From Dillenia suffruticosa (Eukaryota > Streptophyta > Magnoliopsida > Dilleniales > Dilleniaceae), in assembly GCA_033439265.1 (NCBI GenBank), contig JAVTVX010000001.1:17936608-18000607 (forward strand): a stretch of 64,000 nt of DNA. The letters are read 5' to 3'. The notes under the pieces were generated by a model, which saw only the letters and a program-made list of their open reading frames with translations, did no database searches and had not been told where the DNA came from. The position numbers and the translations under genes were made by a program. Of this stretch, positions 1-12,700 are shown in pieces (the stretch's first letter is position 1; every line of letters starts with the position of its first letter).

Positions 1-741
1 TCAGAGAAATTGATAGGGATCAAACTCCAAAGGAAGAAAGAAATTTAAATATAATTAGTCACTAGCTTTGGTTAATGGGGTCATGAACATTGGTAGGCCT
101 TTTGAGAAATTGATCAAGTCTTCAGTAAGTGTTACAGTAGATGTCCTTTCCTAATTTTTATTCATGTTGCACCAGCAGAACTGTTCACAGGACCATTATT
201 GTGTAAGTTTTTAGAATTTTGTAACTTAGTTCCTACTTTTGGTATCTGGTTACTTAGGAAGTTGTTTCTATTTCTCTTTATTACGTTACTGAATCTTTTG
301 AATATTTAGAAATTTCTAAATTTGAATCTAAGTAGCACTTTCTACCATTTTAGGAATTAGCATTGGTGGTCAATTTAGGGACTCGTAATCTCACATAGTT
401 AAATAAGAATTTCAGATTCTAGCAGATGTTTGAGCAAATCTTAGAATGTGGTATCCTTTCTTATCCTATATGTGATGCCTGAGCATCAACTATTATGATG
501 CTTGTAACCTTACTCTCTTCTCATCTAATTCTATTTTTCTTTCACTTTTAATTGCTGCAACTTTATTTTAAGTGACCTCATTCAAGGTTACAGATTTCTG
601 TCTTCTTAAACAATAAAAGAGAATCCCTAATTCCTTTGCTCTGAATTCCTCTAAAGTCATCCCACATCAGAAATGACCGAAAATGTATACATCAGAAGAA
701 TTAAATGAAGATGCATATGCTGAGGATGATTTTGTGCATAC

Positions 742-3700
742 CAGCACACTGCCAGGTCCAAGATAATTATCATATTCAAGAATCATCTCAATAACATTGG
801 GACGCCACCCAAGCATGAGAACACGTTCTTTTGGGCCAAGGGTCCAATCTGATGCCTGAAACATATGAAAGAACACAAAAAAAAAACACAGACTGATACA
901 AATTGTCCCTTATCTCACAGGCTCCAACCAATGTCATCTTTGGCATGTGGGAGAGGAGTGGATTACTAGGAAGATGATTGGATTAAATTGACTAGAATAA
1001 ATATTAATACTATGTTTGACATTGGATATAAGAGAACAAAGTAAGTTATGTTGGATATAGAAATTGTGTGTGAATCATGTGTGCATATGTGCTCTTACAT
1101 GTAAATATAAATCTATATTTAAATAATTTGAATCATCTTATCCAATCCTACTCAATTTCATAGGTATACGTTGGATAAATTAGTCCCTTCACTAAAATCA
1201 ATCCCTACCGTTACAGATATAGGTTTGGATTAATTTTCCCAATTTAATCCGATCCTCTCCTTATCTTGTGTACCAAACCCAACCAAACTAAATTAACACT
1301 CTATAAAAGAATACCTTTGAGCCAGGTTTGCTGGGACGCTTTATAGTGTTCTTGAACCGTGTATTTAACAATTCTGAAGTATGAGGAGCAGCAACAGAAG
1401 TTTCAAGAACTTGTGAGGCTCTGGTTTCTTCATTGGCACCATCGAAGTGCAATACCTGTGGCTTTCTTTTTCCATGTATAGGTGCAATAAACAATACCTA
1501 AAAGATGCTGAGTTTCAATTAGTCCCAAATTCGTTGTTTAATTTAGAAGGACAACAATACTAAATACTAGACTCCCAAAGTGAGGGCTAAACTAAGAGAA
1601 CAGGTGAATTCGTTGTTCACCATGTCTTCCATTCCTTATTTTTCAATAATCACTCATAATATGAGAAATTGGTACAGGCATTACTTCTAAGAAATTGATG
1701 CTCGAAAAACGTTAATGCATGTGCCACATCATCTTTACCAGCATTGTTATGTTGTTTTTTCAAATTAAACCATCCATACCCAACTGTAGCTAGTGTATTA
1801 ACAACAGATGCATGTTATAATTCCATACAAATGAACATACTTTGTCTGTCTGCTGTAAAATTTCATACTCTTCTGGATGAAAATATATTCTCCCATTCCG
1901 ATAAAGACCACAAACAACTGCCTGCAGAGGCACCCAAACTAAATTTATTGTTGAACTTGAGTGGCTTAGTATAAAAATCTGTATGGAAAGTTTTACCTCT
2001 TGAAACCCACGTCTTACTTTCCCATATTCCATTCCTGTTAGGCTGGGAAAGTTGCAGAGATTGAATACATTTTCTGTAACAAGAGAAACAAGCTCATGAA
2101 TTAAAAGAAATCAGTTTGAACAAATAAAAACCATATGAGGGCAGGATACCAAAGTTTCATGTTAGGTTTTGAATTAGAGACATTAAAAATAATGAATGGA
2201 CGTCGACTATAACCCCTAGCCTTCCAAGCTAACGATGCGAGTTCGATTCCCGCTACCCCCTATACTGGATTATTATTGATTACTAATATTGATTAGTTTA
2301 ATCAATAGTTGCTTAATGAATCTGTTAATTCGGAATCACGGGATGGGTCAATGTCATAGATGATGAATCAATTTCTTTCTCTACCTCTGTCACTCATATA
2401 TATATGTATGTATGTATGCATGTATCAGCAAACAAGGGGTCAGACTGAAGCAGGGCATCATTGTAGAAATCAAACAAGGATATTGATACAGGCAAGAACA
2501 CTGATGACTAATATCATGCAGGAAGCACAGACAATAATTAGTTGAAAATGATTTTGGTCTAGGAAGCTCCGACACTCCAAAAGCACAGGAACGATGGGCA
2601 ATGAACGTACAGTTGACATCTGCAGGGACATGTGTCAAAGCAATGTGGCACACCTTGACAACTACAGACTTCAGGGACATAATTGCAATTAAAATTGATC
2701 TTTTTTCAACTCAAATACCTAGCTTTAAATTACAAAACAAAATATTTGTTGGTGCAATGTAGAAAGGAAGGTAAATGAAGTATAAAGATGCGGGACATCA
2801 TCCTATCGGAAACATTTGGCTATGGTGTGACTTAGAAACTTAAAGTGATAAATATTACAATCATTTTCGCCTTAGGGGAAAAAAAAGAAAAGGAAAAGAA
2901 AAGGAAAGGAAAAAATTAACTGATTACGACATGGTAGGAATCTGTTTTCCTTGACAGTAATGCGCCTTTTTGCTATTGTTTGTAGCGCTTAACTTCCTGT
3001 TGAAGATGACGATGAAGTATTCCAAGAGATGTGTGAATGGATGCCTCCCGAATATATAGCCCTAATCTGCCAACAACTTGGATAGCAAATTCAATCAAAA
3101 ATCCAAGGAAAGGAAGGGAAGAAAAGGCCCAAAATGAAGCAAACCATAGCCCAAGAAGGCTGCCCAAAATAAGCAGAAAGATGGGCAGATTTCTGGACAG
3201 AAAATGTCCAGAAATCTGCCCAGAAACTTGGCCCAAAATTAGGCCCATTCACTGCCCACCTTCGGCCCACTCAAAGGAACTTCAAGTCCATTAAATGAAT
3301 GTCCAATCAAGACCCTAAGTGACTATATAGCAGGTCCAAAAGAAGCCCCAACAATGCAGAGGCAGAATGGGCAGAATTTATAACGGCTAGTTTTTGGGTT
3401 TATATCTACCGGCTAGTTTTTCTTTTTAGGCTATAAATAAGACTCTTATCTTCACTTGTAAGACACCTTGGAGCATTGTCTCCTCGTATCATTTTTAGAG
3501 CTAGAAAGTCTCTCAGAATTGTGTTGTATTTTAGAGCATAGTCTCTACAATGTTTTTGTATATTTGATACTTCATCAAATAAATAGAATTGTGTTTATTC
3601 ACATACATCAAGTCTTTTTTTTGTTGTTCTTCAACATCTTCAAACAAACCTTCCATCTTCCTTCAAAGTTCCAAACCATTGCTCATCAAAACCTAGCTCA

Positions 3701-6700
3701 ACAACCAAAGCTTCTGCACTTCAAATTTCAACACTTCCTTGGTCCGTAACATCCGTACAAAAAATATGCATATGTCCTATACACTTGTGACAAGTGAAAA
3801 ACCTAACTGTACATGTCATACTTCCCTTTGCTTTTTTGGGAATTCTTTTTTGGGAAACAAGTACTCTAAATCATGATCTTAATGGGCTTCATATTAACAA
3901 TGCGAGTCTAACTTTTCTTTTTTTTTTATGCTATGTCGAGCACATAGGAAGAGGTTATAATGTTTTGTTGACTCTGGTGATTGTCTTATTCTGATTGCTA
4001 GGTTTAACAAATTTACAACGCAATTCCTTTTGTTCATCGAAAAAGAAAATGTCAATGGGAGAGAAAATAATTGACAACAAAAGGCTGGGGCCATCCTCAA
4101 AGAAAAAAGAAAAAGAAGCAAACAGAAAAAGAAGGGGGTAGAGAAAGAGAGAGAGAGAGGCCAATGCAGAAACAGAATTAGTCCGAAGACATCTATTTCA
4201 ATAAGATAAGACCAACATACTACAAGGAAGTACTAAAAGAGATATCCACATCACAAATCCCGTTAAGTGGGAGAGAAAATGTAATTATAATATTAAAAAG
4301 TGAATTTCAAATACATTATTATATATTTTAGCTTGCTGAATTGTGTTCTGACTGTTGAAAATATGCTCCATCATCTTGTCAGTCATACAGTTTGGCTCTC
4401 TTCAGCTAGTTATCAAAAAAGTTTATTGAATCAGAGTGAAAGAGAATGATAAGTCAGTTGATTTTGATAGAAGTTGGAAATTTTAGAGCACACGGGATGA
4501 GATGTTGGGTTGATCCAAAGATGAATAATTAACATCAAAAAGAAAAAGTGTATATAAGGGGCAAGAAGAAGGCTGTGCAATGACATGAGCATGGTAGTTA
4601 AAGAAGCCAGAAAATTCAAGAAGAATACATTATATGGGTTGTAAATCACTTCAACCCATTGGTAATGTTACGAACAAAGGCTGTTAAAAAATTTTACTAA
4701 TGCTAGCACAAAGTTCATGATGTTGAGAGAGAATAACAGTACTTCGATAATTAAGCAGGTGTCTGTAAATCTTTATGAGCCCCTTTTGGCGAGAACATTG
4801 GACAAATAGCTTTGACGCCACATCCTTTACTGGCTCAACTTGTAATCCTGAAATTGACTTCAAAAGCTCACAAGTGCTGGAATTTGAAACCTACATATCA
4901 GGGAAAACTTAAATTTATTGAGGAGATTTGTTACCAAATAAATTCAGTAAGAGCTAATGACAAATGCTACACCTCAACAATGGTGGGAATAGATGCCATA
5001 TTTGGAAGGGGTTGAAGGGCTAGAACGGAAAGAAAAGCATCTGTGTCAATTTCATACCTGCATATCCAGAACTTGAGATCAGTCGACATTATTGGATGCT
5101 AAATCAAAAAATCAATTTCTTCAGATAATCATACATGAAAACATGGATGATGTGAGGCACCAAGCAAGTTATGCAATAATACAATTTTGGATAAACTTAG
5201 TCAGGTAGAAACTAACATAGCCCACCTACTAAGCAAACCTAGGATTTAGTCTGGAGCTACTTTTTGTCTGCCCCCCTGGGGGGAGGGACGGGGAGGTCCA
5301 GCTTTAACTATGGAAAAATCCAAAGGCGGTTTGGTGTTGGTAGATATGCCTTACAGGGACCATTTCAAGAAAATAATGCTATATTATTGAATTAATATAA
5401 AGAGATTCAGACATGGTACACTTCAGAAATAACCCATGACAGTTGAAAATAGTGTGAGCTGGAGAAGGTTTGTGAGATTCGAAAATACATCTTGCTATTC
5501 TGATACTGTGTCAAATGAGTGATCTCTAGAAGCTAGATAATGGCTTTGTCTCTTTTCAAGTTTCAGAATTTTGATCTCTAGAAGCTAGTTAATGGCTTTG
5601 TCTCTTTTCAAGTTTCAGAATTTTGAATTCCTGTCTGTAGATTCCTGTGTTCTCCCTGAGGTTGTAAGGGTGCACCCCCTTGCCGCACTTCTGATAAATT
5701 CCCTTATAAGAAAAGGTTATTTTGAAATTATTTCCCTTACAAAATAATCATGAATTCCATTCTTTTCCCTGATAAAGGAAAAATACCTTCAGTGACTTCC
5801 CTCATAGTACAAATTTACAAGGAATGGATCCTCATTATCACAATAATTCATAGTCAGTTTGAGACAAATTATGTTCCCCAAAAAGCTTAAGCTACTTCAG
5901 ATATGGATGCAGAACATCAAATCATCATCAAGTAGTCATACATGATATGCAACAGACGGAAGGAAGCGATCTGTGTGGGTACAAATAAAAAAAATGCTTC
6001 CATCAAGTTGATAGATTCTTACGGATCTGCCTTTTGTGGCAAGATGATGATTGCACGTGCCTTGTCAGCTGCAGCTCTTTCGAATGATTTTGTCAAGCTA
6101 AGACTGCAACTGCACAAGCAGAAGTTCAAATTATCAGACATGGGCAATCGGAGTTGAAACAACTCACAGAAATTTAATTGCAAACTCAATTACTCATGTA
6201 TAAGTATGTGGAAGTATAAACACAGTGTTTATCCTACTGCATTTCTTCAATATACCGATTGAACCCTTCTTAATAGATCTAGCTCGATAAGAGTCGGGAA
6301 CCAAGGTTAAATAGCATCTTTTTCTACTTCCTCTTGTTTAATTAATCTATAGAAGATATGACATTCAACACAATATATCATAAGAAATAAACAAGAGGAT
6401 TTATTTCATGATTACGAAGCCCTAGTTCGATTGCTAGTGGGAATAAGAATCAGAATCACAAGGATTCCGGTTTCCTTTCCAAATTTTGGCAAATAGGTAC
6501 CAGAGAATCATTCTACTTATATTGATTGAAACTGTCTGGAAAGAAATTTTTGAGAATGATCCCCATTCCTAATGTTTGGTAATGTTTAGAAATGGAAGTT
6601 GAAAATAAAATATTAGATTATCTTGTAATTTTATTTTTAAAACTATGTTAGATTATACTTAACTACAATGAGAATATAAAATTTATAATTTACCAATTGA

Positions 6701-9700
6701 ATTTTAGTACTTACCATTTTCTGGTTAAAATATGTTTTAATAAAATATATATACTAATATTAATCAACATTTTTATATAAGAAATTCAAATTTGCAACAA
6801 AGAAAATAATTCATGATAATATTTCAATATGATTTTCATTTTTTTCTCTAGATTTTTTTTATTTTAATTTAGTTCATAATTATACATTTAAAATTATACT
6901 TAACTACAATGGATTTTTAATTGATTTTTAAAATTCATTTTCAGCAATGACTATCTTTTAATCCTTGGTTAGTAAAAAATTAAAAATATCTACAAAATAT
7001 ATAAAGACATTATAACAACATTCTCTTATAGAAAAAATTCAAATTTAAAACAAAGAAAATGATTTATGTAATATTTCAGAATATGATTTTGGTTTTTGTT
7101 TTTCCTTCTTTTAATTTCTATTTATCCTTTGTAGTTATTTTTATTATAATTTAATTTGTTATTTTACATTTAAAATTATATTAGATTATACTTCACTATA
7201 ATGGACTTTAAATTATAAAATTAATTTGATAATTAATTTTTCGAATTTACTATCTTTTAATTCTTGGTTCGTAAAAAGAAATATCCACAAAATTATATAC
7301 TAACATTATATCAACGCTCTCTTATAGAAGAAACTCAAATTTGCAACAAGGAAAACAATTGATGATAATATTTTGATATGTGATCTTGGTTTCTGTTTTT
7401 TCTTCTTTTGTTTTTTTTTTTCATTTTCGAAGGTTTCATCCCCCTCATCCCCAATTCTTCACTTGGGTTTCCTTAAAGCCACAACAACAGTACCTGACTT
7501 CCATTAAATAACTCATTCCAAAACCCACTTGGTATTCCCAAACAATTGGAATCGCAATGATTCTGATCCCTGTAATTCAAAAGAGGCCTAAGTGGAATCT
7601 CACAATAACAGCTTGAGCTTATTTATAAGTTCGTAAGGGTTTTTTGATGAGTTGTGCAGGGAATTCAAGCTCTTGTGACAATTCATGGTGTCAGACAAGT
7701 CGAGAGCATAGCCTCAAGTAAGCAGTCTAAAATCTAAACCCATACTTGAAACTTAAGTCCAGCCAACAACTGAAAGTATAGAAACTTCCACCAGTTGGGG
7801 CAGCACATGCACATTAAACTTATCTAGATGTACACTAATGTTTGTTTGTATGTTTCTGTGTGTGCACAACAAGACAATAACTAGACAATCAAATTAAATG
7901 TTATTATAGTATTTCTTGATACAAAAAAGTGCTAAAATTGAAATTTTTTTGGTGCATTAAAATAAATAACCTATCTCCTTAAATTTTATGGAAGCAACTA
8001 TGAAGCATGTCTAAAGAGACCAAAGGAGTTTAAAAATGCAATTGGGAGCCATTGCCTCCGTAAGCTCCTACATAGATCTGCAGTGCTTGGAGCACACGAA
8101 AGAACCTCAAAGTTGATAAGGTTAACTTTATTTTTGTGAGGTTGTTAAAACTATTAAAGAAGATGTTAATGATGTGAAGAAAGTTGGTTTTTCCCTCTTC
8201 AAAAAAAAAAAAGAGAGAGAGAGAATCCCTATGATTGTGAACAGATGCTTTCTTGTCCACCTTCTCCGATTTGCAGCAGTAACAGACCTACCAACGGCAA
8301 TATGATGTGAAAAGCAGGAGTAATATATATGAAATAATAACAAAACTTTGCAAGATATACTACTAATGTATGGACAAATATGACAAGATCTCCATACCTC
8401 TTAGGAAGGATATCAATGTGGTTAAGATCCTTGGCAACATTGTCTGCCAACTTGTCCATCTGCTTTCTAGGAAGATCAGAAAGAAGAAGAATTCTTTGCC
8501 TCCTACAGTTACACGTGTGCATGTAATTTCAGATGCTACTGTAAGTGACACTGAACCATGAAAACTTATTTTGGCTTATAGCAACTACCTAGCTGTAGCA
8601 GTACCCAACCGCACAGCGAACTCATGATACTTGTTTAGCTGCTTTAGTATGAAGCCCAAATGATTGTTCACTCCACAAATAACGATATGATCAGTTTCCA
8701 GGACTTGAATTTGAGCTCCTTCTCTGATCTTTTGCATATTACTCTGCTTGATGCCGATCACAAGATATGTAAATAAACAAACAAACAAGTGAATTCCAGA
8801 AATTTTTTCTTCCATTAGAAACATACCCTAAACTGTTCTGTCATTGTGCTTAATAGTCGGGAGTAAAACAATATGCCCCATATAGCAAGAACAAATCCAA
8901 GAACACGTTCAAAACGGGTTCTTTGCTGCATTCAAAAAAAAATAAAAAGAAAAAGAGAGAGAGCGAGAGAGAGCGAGAGAGAGAGAAAGAAAGAAAGAAA
9001 GAGTTTGTTGCTCTATAAGTTCATAGTTCCCCATGACTTTGGCAATATAAAGACACAGGTGATTCATCTAGGGAACAGCATGCCAAATTCAAAAGAGAGT
9101 ACCGCACTCTTAAATGAGTAGATGACGAACATAGGCATGCCCAAGCTTCCCAAAAGCAGTCCTCCAGAGATTGATTTGTTCCCCTGATAGTCAAAGAGAA
9201 ATATCCACATTGAGAAGTCAAGTGTGAGGAATCAATAAAGTAAAAGAACAGGGGTACCATCTATCATGCAAGAAAGTTGTTCAATGTAAAATACGCATAA
9301 TCTAAAAGAATGAGAAAACATATGCTTTGCCAAAAGCTTTAAGCATGAAAAGTTCTAAGCCATTATCTCTAGAATTTACTATTAAACTTCAGCTCTATGC
9401 CACTCAGATTCTAATTGATGGAGTCGATGGCATGGATTTGTATTGCGGTCGCAGCCACAGCCATGGTGTTACTGAGCTTAATACACATAATGTAAGAAAA
9501 ATTGTGGCAGCAGATTGACGGGCTTTCCACTTTGTCAAGGTGTCACAGCAGCATCATAATAAATTGTGGGCCATATCAGGTGTGTACTGGCCATGTGTCA
9601 TGGCTGCAGCAATCTTTCCGGTGTCATCACAAGCCATAACAGCTTTACACCCCCTGTAACGGGCCAAATCAGCATTCACAGCCATCCAAGACCTTTTTTA

Positions 9701-12700
9701 TATCCATGGCTCACACTGACACAAATCTACTTTCTTATGTCTTTTATTAATAATAATGATAATAATAAGCAATGGGGAGATGTTAGTTAACCTTCCTAAA
9801 TACCCTTACAGATCATTCAGGTTTATCAATAAACCGATGTCTTTGTGAAGAAACTTATTCACTCGAAGTAGACACTTGAAATCATACAATGCTTTACCTT
9901 TAAGATGACATAATAGAGATGAAAATAGAAGGGCATCACCATCTATACTGGCCATTGAAAAGATAAGTGTTTTATCTTTAGAAGGTGTTAGAGGCAGGCT
10001 CCTTCTATAGGATTAAAAATTGTTGATCATTAAAAGCAAGCATTTGAGTTGAAATCTATTTCAGCATGAGAACCTGGATCCTTTGAAGATTGGTAGCAGA
10101 GAAACCATGGCATAGAATCTCTCCCGTAAATATATCGCTAAAAAGATACCGAAAGAAAAACTTCATCAGATGTGTCTGCATGTAGTTTACCTGATTTTGA
10201 AGAATAAAACCCCCCCAATAATGACAAATGAGAAGCATGCGGCGAATAGAACAACAAATGACCTACATAAAGTTTCAAAAGAGGTGTCAAAGTTCTACAA
10301 CCTGCACCCACTTGGCATGAACTTAAGCACCCACCACAGAAAAGTCACAAAACAAAATGATAACTTTTCCAGCTTGGAAGAAAACAGTAATTGAACACTC
10401 TAAAGCAGAGAAGTAAACTATAATCTTACTTACATTGCAACATTTCTCTCTACTTGAATATTTAACAAGTAAAGCAGCCGTGAAAAATTCCACCTAATGT
10501 CTTGAAATGAAGGCAAGGAGATGTCTAATTGCAGAGGCACAGGCTTATTCAAGGAGTTAGATATACAAGCGAAAGGAGAAGCTGTAGTCTGAAATGCTTG
10601 AAGGACATGAGGGAATGAGCTTCGGACAAGCTTCACCAATGAATGAATAAAATTTAACTGTGTTAGTCTGAAAAGGAGGTATACTGACATAGAGCCAAAA
10701 GTAGCTGGGGGACCCTGCACAAGCGTGCATAACAAAAATCATTAGGTCAATAGTTTATTAACCAAAGCTCTTGGAAGAAAGGTGGCGTAAAGTAGATGTT
10801 AATCAAGAAAGCTCCACTGATTGTAAGAGTAAGACATTCAATTGAACTAATACAGCCAGTTAAAGACTCAACTTCATAAATACTACATATCCAATTCAAT
10901 CTACAAGAAAAAATATGTTTTGTTGTTGAATATTTGAAATGGTTTCAAGGAAGAAGCAAGTTTTGTTTAGAAATCACCACAAGTTGTTCCCAAAACAAAT
11001 AGATCATATAAGAAGCCTAGGGCAACTCATGGATCATGTCAAATGCGAATTTATCAAAAATAATTAATAAGTCTAACAAGTGTAATATACGATCCATGGC
11101 TTAAACTATCCGTGCCGTCAAGAAGGAACTCTCACCTTTTGATTACTTATCAGACCTCCTCTACAGCATCTTCCTTGCAATCCATTTATGACATTTAAAT
11201 ATGTAGGTATCTCTAAGTTAGTCAGTGTTCTTTGAGCACTGGCTTCTATATTACCTGGCAAGAGGTAACAAACTTTTTTTTAGAAACCTTGGACAGAGAA
11301 AAGAAATCATCCAATACCTACATTAGTGAGAAGGAGGGGGCAAAGGGGAATATGTTACATAATGGGAGACAAAAAAGACATACATAATAGCATATAAACT
11401 TTTCAAATCAGTTTCAGCATCAAGCAAAAAGTGGGGAGTTATGCATTTCGAGTGTAGAATTAACAAACCTCATGTCATATCCTAATTTAAAATTAACTAA
11501 TCAATACAACAAGCACTCTTGCATCAGCAGACATTAAAGCAACACTAATTTGCAGATCACCTCCATCAAGCTTAAGATATAAGATTCCAGCTCACAATAA
11601 GGAGTTGAACCAAAACAATAATGGTTGTAGGACCTGACATTTGTTTATTGCACCAGAATTTCTTAAGTAGCTTGTTATTCTTTCAAGATAAGAAGTTCCC
11701 TTCTGCTGCCCACTCTCCCCCCCCCCCTTCCCCTCCCACCCCCCCAAAAAAAGGACAAGAAGCAAAGAAGTGCACACCATGAGGACCAAGCTCAATTAAT
11801 CCTAGATAAGCCACAGAACTGACACCAATGTTGGACAGTGCTTGATGCATAGGACAGGACATAATCGGCAGCACTATAAACATGGCACGGACCTGTCTGG
11901 GAAAGTTATAGGTCTACAGTTTTAAATCTTCAAATTTATGCATGTGGCAAGGACACTCACACACACACACACACACACTATGAAGATTTCAAGGTAATAA
12001 GGCGAGGATGTTACACAATGCTAATGCTCTTGAGCATTGGGTTATGTGCAACATGTTAAACCAAAGGATGGTTGTGTGCATACATGTTACAGTGCAGGGG
12101 GCTTTCTGCATTTTATTCTTTTGTGAGTTCAGCAGCGGTTAACTGAACATGATCAAAATTGCAAAGGCCTGTAAAACCATTACAACAGAAGTGACAAAGA
12201 TGAAAAGAAACATAGGGAGCTATTATTACATTAGACCATCAATCAACAATATAACTTGCAAGAGCTCCAATCAGAAGCATGGAGACTAGATAAGGAATTC
12301 TGGAGAAACATTTGACACAATTAAAATTGCAAACATGAAAGCAAATGGAAATTAGTTCTATACACCCTGAAGGCCAGAAATTTGGGTGTCAAGGAGAATA
12401 ATAAAAAATAAGCATCTTTTGTTCCTTTTCCTTTCTTTCTTTTTCTTTTTTTCTTTTGTGTGTTACAGATACAACACAACAGCACAGCAAGACATTTTTC
12501 ATGCCAAGTTTCAAATGTATAGGACAAAAGGACTCACTCCAAGTTTCAAAGCTAAGCAATTTAAATCTAACTTCTCCATATTTTGCCGAAGAATGGGCAC
12601 AGCATGCCAAGTTTCAAATGTCTAGGATAAAAAGACTCGCTCCAAGTTTGAAAGCTAAGCAATTTAAATCTGACCTTCTCCGTATTTTGCCGCATGGAAT

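Noticed and set aside
2214-2262. tRNA-Gly gene
   Set aside because: Only the 3' half of a plastid intron-containing tRNA is present; the 5' exon is missing and the T and acceptor stems carry changes.
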